Source: Xestospongia bergquistia (Eukaryota; Porifera; Demospongiae; Haplosclerida; Petrosiidae). Taken from it: a stretch of 64,000 nt of DNA. The DNA is taken from assembly GCA_963965975.1 (NCBI GenBank), contig OZ014414.1:4687501-4751500 (forward strand). The letters run 5' to 3'. Made by a program: the position numbers and the translations under genes. Shown here in pieces: positions 42,220 through 56,045 of this stretch. The stretch's first letter is position 1, and each line of letters begins with the position of its first letter. Under the pieces are notes generated by a model, which was not told the origin of the DNA, made no database searches, and was given only the letters and a program-made list of their open reading frames with translations.

Positions 42220-43990
42220 TTGAGAGAAGGTTATCAAGAAAACTGCTCAGTCTAAAGGACTTTATTGCACTAAGTAATAAAGAGCTATTAACAATCTTGT
42301 AAGTTATTTTGCTTTAACGCTCTACAGTCTTTAAGTTAAAGACTTTAGAAGGTTTAGACTATTGAGAGAAGTTTATAAAGTAAACTGCTCAGTCTAAAGG
42401 ACTTTATGGCACTAACTAATCAAACAGCTATTAACAGTTTAGTAAGTTAGTTTGCATTAACGCTCTAAAGTCTTTAAGTTAAAGACTTTAGAAGGTTTAG
42501 ACTATTGAGAGAAGTTTATAAAGTCAACTGTCAATCAAAAGGACTTTATGACACTAAATAAATAAACAGCTATTAACAGTTTAGTAAGTTAGTTTGCATT
42601 AACGCTCTAAAGTCTTTAAGTTAAAGACTTTAGAAGGTTTAGACTATTGAGAGAAGTTTATAAAGTAAACTGGTCTGTCTAAAGGACTTTATGGCACTAA
42701 CTAAATAAACAGCTATTAACAGTTTAGTAAGTTAGTTTGCATTAACACTCTAAAGTCATTAAGTTAAAGACTTTAGAAGGTTTAGACTACTGAGTGAATC
42801 TTAGAAAATAAACTGCGCAGTCTAAAGGACTTTATGGCACTAACTAAATAAACACCTATTAACAGTTTAGTAAGGTAGTTTGCATTAATGATCTAAAGTC
42901 TTTAAGTTAAAGACTTTAGAAGGATTAGACTATTGAGAGAAGTTTATAAAGTAAACTGCTCAGTCTAAAGGACTTAATGGGACTAACTAAGCATTCAGTT
43001 ATTAACAGTTTAGTAAGTTTGTTTGCATTAACGCTCTAAAGTCTTTAAGTTAAAGACTTTACAACGTTTAGACTATTGAGAGAAGTTTATAAAGTAAACT
43101 GCTCAGTCTAAAGGACTTTTTGGCACTAACTAAATTAACAGCTACTAACAGTTTAGTAAGTTAGTTTGCATTAACGCTCTAAAGTCTTTAAGTTAAAGAC
43201 TTTAGAAGGTTTAGACTATTGAGAGAAGGTTTTCAAGAAAACTGCTCAGTCTAAAGGACTTTATGGCACTAACTAAATAAACAGCTATTAACAGTTTAGT
43301 AAGTTAGTTTGCATTAACGCTCTAAAGTCATTAAGTTAACGACTTTAGAAGGTTTAAACTATTGAGAGAAGTTTATAAAGTAAACTGCTCAGTCTAAAGG
43401 ACTTAATTGGACTAACTAAGCATTCAGTTATTAACAGTTTAGTAAGTTAGTTTGCATTAACGCTCTAAAGTCTTTAAGTTAAAGACTTTAGAAGGTTTAG
43501 ACTATTGAGAGAAGGTTATCAAGAAAACTGCTCAGTCTAAAGGACTTTATTGCACCAAGTAATAAAGAGCTGTTAACAATCTTGTAAGTTATTTTGCTTT
43601 AACGCTCTAAAGTCTTTAAGTTAAAGACTTTAGAAGGTGTAGACTATTGAGAGAAGTTTATAAAGTAAACTGCTCAGTCTAAAGGACTTTATGGCACTAA
43701 CTAATCAAACAGCTATTAACAGTTTAGTAAGTTAGTTTGCATGAACGCTCTAAAGTCTTTAAGTTAAAGACTTTAGAAGGTTTAGACTATTGAGAGAAGT
43801 TTATAAAGTCAACTGTCAATCAAAAGGACTTTATGGCACTAGCTAAATAAACAGCTATTAACAGTTTAGTAAGTTAGTTTGCATTAACGCTCTAAAGTCT
43901 TTAAGTTAAAGACTTTAGAAGGTTTAGACTATTGAGAGAAGTTTATAAAGTCAACAGTCAGTCTAAAGGACTTTATGGCACTAACTAAAT
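42220..43990. repeat. 9-monomer duplication, period about 1,285 bp
   Basis: TTTATTGCAC with AAGTAATAAAGAGC lies at 42,261 and 43,546. AAGTCAACTGTCAATCAAAA lies at 42,521 and 43,805. The shift is 1,284-1,285 bp. It shares its period, but not its markers, with the block just upstream. Confidence 0.75.
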
Positions 43991-44339
43991 AAACAGCTAT
44001 TAACAGTTTAGTAAGTTAGTTTGCATTAACGCTCTAAAGTCTTTAAGTTAAAGACTTTAGAAGGTTTAGACTATTGAGAGAAATTTATAAAGTCAACTGT
44101 CAGTCTAAAGGACTTTGTGGCACTAACTAAATAAACAGCTATTAACAGTTTAGTAAGTTAGTTTGCATTAACGCTAAAAAGTCTTTAAGTTAAAGACTTT
44201 AGAAGGTTTAGACTATTGAGAGAAGTTTATAAAGTAAACTGCTCAGTCTAAAGGACTTTATGGCACTAAATAAATAAACAGCTATTAACAGTTTAGTAAG
44301 TTAGTTTGCATTAACGCTCTAAAGTCTTTAAGTTAAAGA

Positions 44340-45130
44340 CTTTAGAAGGTTTAGACTATTGAGAGAAGTTTATAAAGTAAACTGCTCAGTCTAAAGGACT
44401 TTATGGCACTAACTAAATAAACAGTTATTAACAGTTTAGTAAGTTAGTTTGCATTAACGCTCTAAAGTCTTTAAGTTAAAGACTTTAGAAGGTTTAGACT
44501 ATTGAGAGAAGGTTATCAAGTAAACTGCTCAGTCTAAAGGACTTTATTGCACTAACTAATAAAGAGCTATTAACAGTTTTGTAAGTTATTTTGCTTTAAC
44601 GCTCTAAAGTCTTTACGTTAAAAACTTCAGAAGGTTTAGACTATTGAGAGAAGTTTATAAAGTAAACTGCTCAGTCTAAAGGACTTTATGGCACTAACTA
44701 AATAAACAGCTATTAACAGTTTAGTAAGTTAGTTTGCATTAACGCTCTAAAGTCTTTAAGTTAAAGACTTTAGAAGGTTTAGACTATTGAGAGAAGTTTA
44801 TAAAGTAAACTGCTCAGTCTAAAGGACTTTATGGCACTAACTAAATAAACAGTTATTAACGGTTTAGTAAGTTAGTTTGCATTAACGCTCTAAAGTCTTT
44901 AAGTTAAAGACTTTAGAAGGTTTAGACTATTGAGAGAAGGTTATCAAGTAAACTGCTCAGTCTAAAGGACTTTTTTGCACTAACTAAGAAAGAGCTATTA
45001 ACAGTTTTGTAAGTTATTTTGCTTTAACGCTCTAAAGTCTTTACGTTAAAGACTTTAGAAGGTTTAGACTATTGAGAGAAGTTTATAAAGTAAACTGCTC
45101 AGTCTAAAGGACTTTATGGCACTAACTAAA
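44340..45130. repeat. 3-monomer duplication, period 429 bp
   Basis: The GGTTATCAAGTAAAC monomer followed by a TTTTGTAAGTTATTTTGC monomer recurs 429 bp apart (about 44,508 and 44,937), with GTCTTTACGTTAAA in both copies. Confidence 0.75.
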
Positions 45131-46779
45131 TAAACAGCTATTAACAGTTTAGTAAGGTAGTTTGCATTAATGCTCTAAAGTCTTTAAGTTAAAGACATTA
45201 GAAGGTTTAGACTATTCAGAGAAGTTTATAAAGTAAACTGCTCAGTCTAAAGGACTTAATGGCACTAACTAAATAAACAGCTATTAACAGTTTAGTAAGT
45301 TAGTTTGCATTAAAACTCTAAAGTCTTTAAGTTAAAGACTTTAGAAGGTTTAGACTATTGAGAGAAGTTTATAAAGTAAACTGCTCAGTCTAAAGGACTT
45401 TATGGCACAATAGAAATAAACAGCTATTAACAGTTTAGTAAGTTAGTTTGCATTAACGCTCTATAGTCTCTAAGTTAAAGACTTTAGAAGGTTTAGACTC
45501 TTGAGAGAAGGTTATCAAGAAAACTGCTCAGTCTAAAGGACTTTCTTGCACTAACTAATAAAGAGCTATTAACAGTTTTGAAAGTTATTTTGCTTTAACG
45601 CTCTAAAGTATTTAAGTTAAAGACTTTAGAAGCTTTAGACTATTGAGAGAAGTTTATAAAGTAACCTCCGCAGTCTAAAGGACTTTATGGCACTAACTAA
45701 TTAAACAGCTATTAACAGTTTAGTAAGTTAGTTTGCATTAACGCTCTAAAGTCTTTAAGTTAAAGACTTTAGAAGGTTTAGACTATTGAGAGAAGTTTAT
45801 AAAGTAAACTGCTCAGTCTAAAGGACTTTATGGCACTAACTAAATGAACAGCTATTAACAGTTTAGTAAGTAAGTTTGCATTAACACTCTAAAGTCATTA
45901 AGTTAAAGACTTTAGAAGGTTTAGACTACTGAGTGAATCTTAGGAAATAAACTGCGCAGTCTAAACGACTTTATGGCACTAACTAAATAAACAGCTATTA
46001 ACAGTTTAGTAAGTTACTTTGCAATAACGCTCTAAAGTCTATAACTTAAAGACTTAGAAGTCTTAGACTATTAAGAGAAGTTTATAAAGTAAACTGCTCA
46101 GTCTAAAGGACTTTATGGCACTAACTAAATAAACAGCTATTAACAGTTTAGTAAGTTAGTTTGCATTAACGCTCTAAAGTCTTTAAGTTAAAGACTTTAG
46201 AAGGTTTAGACTATTGAGAGAAGTTTATAAAGTAAACTGCTCAGTCTAAAGGACTTTATGGCACTAACTACATAAACAGCTATTAACAGTTTAGTAAGTT
46301 AGTTTGCATTAACGCTCTAAAGTCTTTAAGTTAAAGACTTTAGAAGGTTTAGACTATTGAGAAAAGTTTTAAAGTAAACTGCTCAGTGTAAAGGACTTTA
46401 TGGCACTAACTAAATAATCAGCTATTGACAGTTTAGTAAGGTAGTTTGCATTAACGCTCTAAAGTCTTTAAGTTAAAGACTTTAGAAGGTTTAGACTATT
46501 GAGAGAAGTTTATAAAGTAAACTGCTCAGTCTAAAGGACTTTATGGCACTAACTAAATGAACAGCTATTAACAGTTTAGTAAGTAAGTTTGCATTAACAC
46601 TCTAAAGTGATTAAGTTAAAGACTTTAGAAGGTTTAGACTATTGAGTGAATCTTAGAATATAAACTGCGCAGTCTAAAGGGCTTTATGGCACTAACTAAA
46701 TAAACAGCTATTAACAGTCTAGTAAGTTAGTTTGCATTAACGCTCTAAAGTCTTTAAGTTAAAGACTTTAGAAGGTTTA

Positions 46780-49065
46780 GACTACTGAGAGAAGTTTATA
46801 AAGTAAACTGCTCAGTCTAAAGGACTTAATGGCACTAACTAAATAAAAAGCTATTAACAGTTTAGTAAGTTAGTTTGCGTTAACACTCTAATGTCTTTAA
46901 GTTAAAGACTTAGAAGTTTTAGACTATTAAGAGAAGTTTATAAAGTAAACTGCTCAGTCTAAAGGACTTTATGGCACTAACTAAATAAACAGCTATTAAC
47001 AGTTTAGTAAGTTAGTTTGCATTAACGCTCTGAAGTGTTTAAGTTAAAGACTTTAGAAGGTTTAGACTATTGAGAGAAGTTTATAAAGTAAACTGCTCAG
47101 TCTAAAGGACTTTATGGCACTAACAAAATAAACAGCTATTAACAGTTTAGTAAGTCACTTTGCATTAACGCTATAAGGTCTTTAAGTTAAAGACTTTAGA
47201 AGGTTTAGACTATTGAGTGACGCTTATAAAGTAAACTTGTCTCTCTAAAGGACTTTATGGCACTAAATAAATAAACAGCAATTAACAGTTTAGTAAGTTA
47301 GTTTGCATTAACGCTCGAAAGTCTTTAAGTTAAAGACTTTAGAAGGTTTAGACTATTGAGAGAAGTTTATAAAGTAAACTGCTCAGTCTAAAGGACTTTA
47401 TGGCACTAACTAAATAAACAGCTATTAACAGTTTAGTAAGTTAGTTTGCATTAACGTTCTAAAGTCTTTAAGTTAAAGACATTAGAAGGTTTAGACTATT
47501 GAGTGACACTTATAAAGTAAACTGCTCTCTCTAAAGGACTTTATGGCAATAACTAAATAAACAGCTATTAACAGTTTAGTAAGTTTGTTTGCATTAACGC
47601 TCTAAAGTCTTTAAGTTAAAGACTTTTGAAGGTTTAGACTATTGAGAGAAGTTTATAAAGTAAACTGCTCAGTCTAAAGGACTTTATGGCACTAACTAAA
47701 TGAACGGCTATTAACAGTTTAGTAAGTTAGTTTGAATTAACGCTCTAAAGTCTTTAAGCTAAAGACTTTAGTATGTCTAGATTATTGAGAGAATTTTATA
47801 AAGTGAACTGCTCAGTTTATAGGACTTTATGGCAATAACTAAATAAACAGCTATTAACAGTTCAGTAAGTTAGTTTGCGTTAACGGTCTAAAGTCTTTAA
47901 GTTAAAGACTTTAGAAGGTTTAGACTACTGAGAGAAGTTTATAAAGTAAACTGCTCAGTCTAAAGGACTTAATGGCACTAACTAAATAAAAAGCTATTAA
48001 CAGTTTAGTAAGTTAGTTTGCGTTAACACTCTAATGTCTTTAAGTTAAAGACTTAGAAGTTTTAGACTATTAAGAGAAGTTTATAAAGTAAACTGCTCAG
48101 TCTAAAGGACTTTATGGCACTAACTAAATAAACAGCTATTAACAGTTTAGTAAGTTAGTTTGCATTAACGCTCTAAAGTGTTTAAGTTAAAGACTTTAGA
48201 AGGTTTAGACTATTGAGAGAAGTTTATAAAGTAAACTGCTCAGTCTAAAGGACTTTATGGCACTAACAAAATAAACAGCTATTAACAGTTTAGTAAGTCA
48301 CTTTGCATTAACGCTATAAGGTCTTTAAGTTAAAGACTTTAGAAGGTTTAGACTATTGAGTGACGCTTATAAAGTAAACTTGTCTCTCTAAAGGACTTTA
48401 TGGCACTAAATAAATAAACAGCAATTAACAGTTTAGTAAGTTAGTTTGCATTAACGCTCGAAAGTCTTTAAGTTAAAGACTTTAGAAGGTTTAGACTATT
48501 GAGAGAAGTTTATAAAGTAAACTGCTCAGTCTAAAGGACTTTATGGCACTAACTAAATAAACAGCTATTAACAGTTTAGTAAGTTAGTTTGCATTAACGT
48601 TCTAAAGTCTTTAAGTTAAAGACATTAGAAGGTTTAGACTATTGAGTGACACTTATAAAGTAAACTGCTCTCTCTAAAGGACTTTATGGCAATAACTAAA
48701 TAAACAGCTATTAACAGTTTAGTAAGTTTGTTTGCATTAACGCTCTAAAGTCTTTAAGTTAAAGACTTTTGAAGGTTTAGACTATTGAGAGTAGTTTATA
48801 AAGTAAACTGCTCAGTCTAAAGGACTTTATGGCACTAACTAAATGAACGGCTATTAACAGTTTAGTAAGTTAGTTTGAATTAACGCTCTAAAGTCTTTAA
48901 GCTAAAGACTTTAGTATGTCTAGATTATTGAGAGAATTTTATAAAGTGAACTGCTCAGTTTATAGGACTTTATGGCAATAACTAAATAAACAGCTATTAA
49001 CAGTTCAGTAAGTTAGTTTGCGTTAACGGTCTAAAGTCTTTAAGTTAAAGACTTTAGAAGGTTTA
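46780..49065. repeat. 8-monomer tandem duplication, period 1,143 bp
   Basis: AGGACTTAATGGCAC at 46,821 and 47,964, GTCACTTTGCATTAACGC, and the diverged monomer with TTAGTATGTCTAGATTATTG (near 47,769 and 48,912) are all shifted by 1,143 bp. The copies are almost identical. They part at about 49,065, where the second copy reads CTATTAAGACAAG. Confidence 0.85.
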
Positions 49066-52000
49066 GACTATTAAGACAAGTTTATAAAGTAAACTGCTCA
49101 GTCTAAACGACTTTATGGCACTAACTAAATAAAAAGCTGTTAACAGTTTAGTAAGTTTGTCTGCATTAACGCTCTAAATGCTTTGAGTTAAAGACTTTAG
49201 AAGGCTTAGACTATTTAAAGAAGTTTATAAAGTAAACTGCTCAGTCTAAAGGACTTTATGGCACTAACTAAATAAACAGCTATTAACAGTTTAGTTAGTT
49301 TGTTTGCATTAACGCTCTAAAGTCTTTAAGTTAAAAACTTTAGAATGTTTAGACTATTGAGAGAAGTTTATAAAGTAAACTGCTCAGTCTAAAGGACTTT
49401 ATGGCACTAACTAAATAAACAGCTATTAACTGTTTAGTAACTTACTTTGCTTAAAAGCTCAAAAGTCTTTAAGTTGAAGACTTCATAAGGTTTAGACTAT
49501 TTAGAGAATTTTATAAAGTAAACTGGTCAATCTAAAGGACTTTATGGCACTAACTAAATAAACAGCTATTAACAGTTTGGTAAGTTGGTTTGCATTAACG
49601 CTCTAAAGTCTTTAAGTCAAAGACTTTAGAAAGTTTAGACTATTGAGAGAATTTTTTTAAGAAGGTATAGACTATTGACAGAAGTTTATATAGTAAACTA
49701 CTCAGTCTAAAGGACTTTATGGCGCAAATAAAATAAACAGCTATTAACAGTTTTGTAAGTTAGTTTGCATTAAAGCTCTAAAGTCTTTAAGTTAAAGACT
49801 TTAGTAGGTTTAGACTATTGAGAGTAGCTTATAAAGTTAACTGGTCAGTCTGAAGGACTTTATGGCACTAACTAAATAAACAGCTATTAACAGTTTAGTA
49901 AGTCAGTTTGCATTAACGCTCTAAAGTCTTTAAGTTAAAGACTTTAGAAGGTTTAGACTATTGACAGAAGTTTATAAAGTAAACTGCTCAGTCTAAAGGA
50001 CCTTATGGCACTATCTAAATAAGAAAGTATTAACAGTTTAGTAAGTTAGTTTGCATTAACGCTCTAAAGTCTTTAAGTTAAAGACTTTAGAAGGTTTAGA
50101 CTATTTAAAGAAGTTTATAAAGTAAACTGCTCAGTCTAAAGGACTTTATGGCACTAACTAAATAAACAGTTATTGACAGTTTAGTAAGTCAGTTTGCATT
50201 AACGCTCTAATGTCTTTAAGTTAAAGTCTTTAGAAGGTTTAGATCATTGAGAGAAGTTTATAAAGTAAACTGCTCAGTCTAAAGGACTTTATCGCACTAA
50301 CTAAATAAACAGCTATTAACAGTTTAGTAAGTAAGTTTGAATTAACTTTTTACGGTCTTTAAGTTAAAGACATTAGTAGGTTTAGACTACTGAGAGATGT
50401 TTATAAAGTAAACTGCTCAGTGTAAAGGACTTTATGGCACTAACTAAATAAACAGCTATTAACAGTTTAGTAAGTTAGTTTGCATTAACGCTCTAAAGTC
50501 TTTAAGTTAAAGACTTTAGAAGGTTTAGACTATTGAGAGAAGTTTTTAAAGTAAACTGCTCAGTCTAAAGGACTTTATCGCACTAACTAAATAAACAGCT
50601 ATTAACAGTTTAGTAAGTTAGTTTGCATTAACGCACTAAAGTCTTTAAGTTGAAGTCTTTAGTATGTTTAGACTATTGAGAGCAGTTCATGAAGTAAACT
50701 GCTCAGTCTAAAGGACTTTATGGCACTAACTAAATAAACAGCTATTAACAGTTTAGTAAGTTAGTTTGCATTAATGCTCTAAAGTCTTTAAGTTAATGAC
50801 TTTAGAAGGTTTAGACTATTGAGAGAAGATTCTAAGGTAAACTGCTAAGTCTAAAGGACTTTATGGCACTAACTAAATAAACCGCTATTAACAGTTTAGT
50901 AAGTTAGTTTGCATTAATGCTCTAAAGTCTTTAAGTTAAAGACTTTAGTAGGTTTAGACTATTGAGAGAAGTTTATAAAGTAAATTGCTCAGTCTAAAGG
51001 ACTTTATGGCACTAACTAAATAAACAGCTATTAACAGTTCAGTAAGTTAGTTTGCGTTAACGGTCTAAAGTCTTTAAGTTAAAGACTTTAGAAGGTTTAG
51101 ACTATTAAGACAAGTTTATAAAGTAAACTGCTCAGTCTAAACGACTTTATGGCACTAACTAAATAAAAAGCTGTTAACAGTTTAGTAAGTTTGTCTGCAT
51201 TAACGCTCTAAATGCTTTGAGTTAAAGACTTTAGAAGGCTTAGACTATTTAAAGAAGTTTATAAAGTAAACTGCTCAGTCTAAAGGACTTTATGGCACTA
51301 ACTAAATAAACAGCTATTAACAGTTTAGTTAGTTTGTTTGCATTAACGCTCTAAAGTCTTTAAGTTAAAAACTTTAGAATGTTTAGACTATTGAGAGAAG
51401 TTTATAAAGTAAACTGCTCAGTCTAATGGACTTTATGGCACTAACTAAATATACAGCTATTAACAGTTTAGAAGTTAGTTTGCATTAACACTCTAAAGTC
51501 CTTAAATTAAAGACTTTAGTAGGTTTAGATTGTTGAGAGAAGTTTATACGTAATCTGCTCAGTCTAAAGGACTTTATGGCACTAACTAAATAAAAAGCTA
51601 TTAACAGTTTAGTAAGTTAGTTTGCATTAACGCTCTAAAGTCTTTAAGTTAAAGACTTTAGAAGGTTTAGACTATTTAAAGAAGTTTATAAAGTAAACTG
51701 CTCAGTCTAAAGGACTTTATGGCACTATATAAATAAACAGTTATCGACAGTTTAGTAAGTCAGTTTGCATTAACGCTCTAAAGTCTTTAAGTTAAAGTCT
51801 TTAGAAGGTTTAGAATATTTAGAGAATTTTATAAAGTAAACTGGTCAATCTAAAGGACTTATGGCACTAACTAAATAAACAGCTATTAACAGTTTGGTAA
51901 GTTGGTTTATCATTAACGCTGTAAAGTCTTTAAGTTAAAGACTTTAGAAGGTTTAGACTATTGAGAGATTTTTTTAGAAGGTTTAGACAGTTGACAGAAG

Positions 52001-53800
52001 TTTAGAAAGTAAACTGCTCAGTCTAAAGGACTTTGTGGCACCAATTAAATAAACAGCTATTAACAGTTTAGTAAGTTAGTTTGCATTAAAGCCCTAAAGT
52101 CTTTAAGTTAAAGACTTTAGTAGGTTTAGACTATTGAGAGAAGTTTATAAAGTTAACTGGTCAGTCTGAAGGACTTTATGGCACTAACTATATAAACAGC
52201 TATTAACAGTTTAGTAAGTCAGTTTGCATTAACGCTATAAAGTCTTTAAGTTAAAGACTTTAGAAGGTTCAGACTATTGAGAGAAGTTTATAAAGTAAAC
52301 TGCTCTGTCTAAAGGACGTTATGGCACTAACTAAATAAAAAGCTATTAACAGTTTAGTAAGTTAGTTTGAATTAACGCTCTAAAGTCTTTAAGTTAAAGA
52401 CTTTAGAAGGTTTAGACTTTTTAAAGAAGTTTATAAAGTAAACTGCTCAGTCTAAAGGACTTTATGGCACCAACTAAATAAACAGTTATTGACAGTTTAG
52501 TAAGTCAGTTTGCATTAACGCTCTAATGTCTTTAAGTTAAAGTCTTTAGAAGGTTTAAACCATTGAGAGAAGTTTATAAAGTAAACTGCTCAGTCTAAAG
52601 GACTTTATGGCACTAACTAAATAAACAGCTATTAACAGTTTAGTCAGTTAGTTTGAATTAACGTTTTACGGTCTTTAAGTTAAAGACTTTAGTAGGTTTA
52701 GACTACTGAGAGATGTTTATAAAGTAAACTCCTCAGTGTAGAGGACTTTATGGCACTAACTAAATAAAAAGCTATTAACAGTTTAGTAAGTTAGTTTGCA
52801 TTAACGCTCTAAAGTCTTTAAGTTAAAGACTTTAGAAGGTTTAGACTATTGAGAGAAGTTTTTAAAGTGAACTGCTCAGTCTAAAGGACTTTATGGCACT
52901 AAGTAAATAAACAGCTATTAACAGTTTAGTAAGTTAGTTTGCATTAACGCAGTAATGTCTTTAAGTTGAAGTCTTTAGTATGTTTAGACTATTGAGAGCA
53001 GTTCATGAAGTAAACTGCTCAGTCTAAAGGACTTGATGGCACTAACTAAATAAACAGCTATTAACAGTTTAGTAAGTTTGTTTGCATTGACGCTCTAAAG
53101 TCTTTAAGTTAAAGACTTTAGAAGGTTTAGACTATTGAGGGAAGATTCTAAAGTAAACTGCTAAGTCTAAAGGACTTTATGGCACTAACTAAATAAACAG
53201 CTATTAACAGTTTAGTACGTTAGTTTGCATTAACGCTCTAAAGTCTTTAAGTTAAAGACTTTAGTAGGTTTAGACTATTGAGAGAAGTTTATAAAGTAAA
53301 CTGGTCAGTCTAAAGGACTTTATGGCACTAACAAAATAAACAGCTATTAACAGTTTAGTAAGTTAGTTTGCATTAACGGTCTAAAGTCTTTAAGTTAAAG
53401 ACTTTAGAAGGTTTAGACTATTAAGAGAAGTTTATAAAGTAAACTGCTCAGTCTAAAGTACTTTATGGCAGTAACTAAATAAACGGCTATTAACAGTTTA
53501 GTAAGTAAGTTTGCATTAACGCTCTAAAGTCTTTAAGTTAAAGACTTTATTAGGTTTAGACTATTGAGAGAAGTTTATAAAGTAAACTGCTCAGTCTAAA
53601 GGACTTTATGGCACTAACTAAATAAAAAGCTGTTAACAGTTTATTAAGTTTTTCTGCGTTAACGCTCTAAATGCTTTGAGTTAAAGACTTTAGAAGGTTT
53701 AGACTATTTAAAGAAGTTTATAAAGTAAACTGCTCAGTCTAAAGGACTTTATGGCACTAACTAAATAAACAGCTATTAAGAGTTTAGTTAGTTTGTTGGC
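49020..53800. repeat. Three related 14-17-monomer units
   Basis: AAAAAGCTGTTAACAG followed by CTCTAAATGCTTTGAG lies at 49,131, 51,165 and 53,624. The spacings are 2,034 and 2,459 bp, not whole multiples of 143, because each unit includes a monomer with an extra block of about 30 bp. At 49,650-49,690 and at 51,960-52,000 the segment GAAGGTTTAGACTATTG appears twice around a T-run. Confidence 0.75.
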
Positions 53801-53929
53801 ATTAACGCTCTAAAGTCTTTAAGTTAAAGACTTTAGAAGGTTTAGACTATTGAGAGAAGTTTATAAAGTAAACTGCTCAGGCTAAAGGACTTTATGGCAC
53901 TAACTAAATAAACAGCTATTAACAGTTTA

Positions 53930-55830
53930 GTAAGTTAGTTTGCATTAACGCTCTAAAGTCCTTAAATTAAAGACTTTAGTAGGTTTAGACTATTGAGAGA
54001 AGTTTATAAGTAATCTGCTCAGTGTAAAGGACTTTATGGCACTAACTATGTAAACAGCTATTAACAGTTTAGTAAGTTAGTTTGCATTAAGTCAGTCTAA
54101 AGCCTTAATGGGACTAACTAAGCAAACTTCTATTAACAGTTTGGTAACTTTGTTTGCATGATGCTCTAAAGTCTTTAACTTTAAGACTTTAGAGACTATA
54201 GACTTATTAGTGAATTTTAAAAAGTAAAACAGCTCAGTCTAAACGACCTTATGGCACTAACTAAATAAACAGCTATTAACAGTTCTGTAAGTTAGTTTGC
54301 ATTAACGATCGAAAGTCTTTATGTTAAAACTTTAGAAAGTTTTGACTATTGAAAGAAGTTTCTAAAGTAAACTGCTCAGTCTAAAGGACTTTATGGCACT
54401 AACTAAATAAACAGCTATTAACAGTTTAGTAAGTTGTTCGCATTAACACTCCAAAGTCTTTAAGCTAAAGACTTTAGAAGATTTAGACTATTGAGAGAAG
54501 TTTTTAAAGTAAACTGCTCAGTCTAAAGGACTTTATGGCACTAACTAAATAAACAGCTATTAACAGTTTAGTAAGTTACTTTGCATTAACGCTCTAAAGT
54601 CTTTAAGTTGATGGCTTTAGTAGGTTTAGACTATTGAGACCAGTTTATAAAGAAAACTGCTTAATCTAAAGGAGTTGATGAGACTAATTAAATAAACAGC
54701 TATTAACAGTTTAGTAAGTTTGTTTGCATTAATGCTCTAAACTCTTTAAGTTAAAGACTTTAGAAGGTTTAGACTATTGAGAGAAGTTTATAAAGTAAAC
54801 TGCTCAGGCTAAAGGACTTTATGGCACTAACTAAATAAACAGCTATTAACAGTTTAGTAAGTTAGTTTGCATTAACGCTCTAAAGTCCTTAAATTAAAGA
54901 CTTTAGTAGGTTTAGACTATTGAGAGAAGTTTATAAGTAATCTGCTCAGTGTAAAGGACATTATGGCACTAACTATGTAAACAGCTATTAACAGTTTAGT
55001 AAGTTAGTTTGCATTAAGTCAGTCTAAAGCCTTAATGGGACTACCTAAGCAAACTTCTATTAACAATTTGGTAACTTTGTTCGCATGATGCTCTAAAGTC
55101 TTTAACTTAAAGACTTTAGAGACTATAGACTTATTAGTGAATTTTAAAAAGTAAAACAGCTCAGTCTAAACGACCTTATGGCACTAACTAAATAAACAAC
55201 TATTAACAGTTCTCTAAGTTAGTTTGCATTAACGATCGAAAGTCTTTAAGTTAAAACTTTAGAAAGTTTTGTCTATTGAAAGAAGTTTATAAAGTAAACT
55301 GCTCAGTCTAAAGGACTTTATGGCACTAACTAAATAAACAGCTATTAACAGTTTAGTAAGTTGTTCGCATTAACGCTCCAAAGTCTTTAAGCTAAAAACT
55401 TTAGAAGGTTTAGACTATTGAGAGAATTTTATAAAGTAAACTGCTCAGTCTAAAGGTCTTTATGGCACTAACTAAATAAACAGCTATTAACAGTTTAGTT
55501 AGTTTGTTTGCATTAACGCTTTAAAGTCTTTAAGTTAAAGACTTTAGAAGATTTAGACTATTGAGAGAAGTTTATAAAGTAAACTGCTCAGTCTAAAGGA
55601 CTTTATGGCACTAACTAAATAAACAGCTATTAACAGTTTAGTAAGTTACTTTGCATTAACGCTCTAAAGTCTTTAAGTTGATGGCTTTAGTAGGTTTAAA
55701 CTATTGAGACCAGTTTATAAAGAAAACTGCTCAATCTAAAGGAGTTTATGAGACTAATTAAATAAACAGCTATTAATAGTTTAGTAAGTTTGTTTGCATT
55801 AACGCTCTAAAGTCTTTAATTTAAAGACTT
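53930..55830. repeat. 6.5-monomer duplication, period 927 bp
   Basis: A fused, shortened monomer (GCATTAA joined to GTCAGTCTAAAGCC) occurs at 54,091 and 55,018, exactly 927 bp apart. The flanking markers TTGGTAACTTTGTT and ACTATAGACTTATTAG keep the same shift. Seven monomers less about 74 bp equals 927 bp, so the half-monomer deletion came first and was then amplified. Confidence 0.8.
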
Positions 55831-56004
55831 TAGAAGGTTTAGACTATTGAAAGAAGTTTATAAAGTAAACTGCTCAGTCTAAAGGACTTTTTGGCACTAA
55901 CTAAATAAACAGCTATTAACAGTTTAGTAAGTTTGTTTGCGTTAACGCTCTAAAGTCTTTAATTTAAAGACTTTAGAAGGTTTAGACTATTGAGAGAAGT
56001 TTAT

Positions 56005-56045
56005 AAAGTAAACTGCTCAGTCTAAAGTCTTTAAGTTAATGACTT
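56005..56045. repeat. Recombinant monomer joined at the internal TCTAAAG repeat
   Basis: The sequence runs GCTCAG-TCTAAAG-TCTTTAAGTT. The left half belongs to consensus bases 97-109 and the right half to bases 31-46. TCTAAAG (56,021-56,027) is present in both places of every monomer. Unequal pairing of these two copies removes about 71 bp. Confidence 0.85.
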
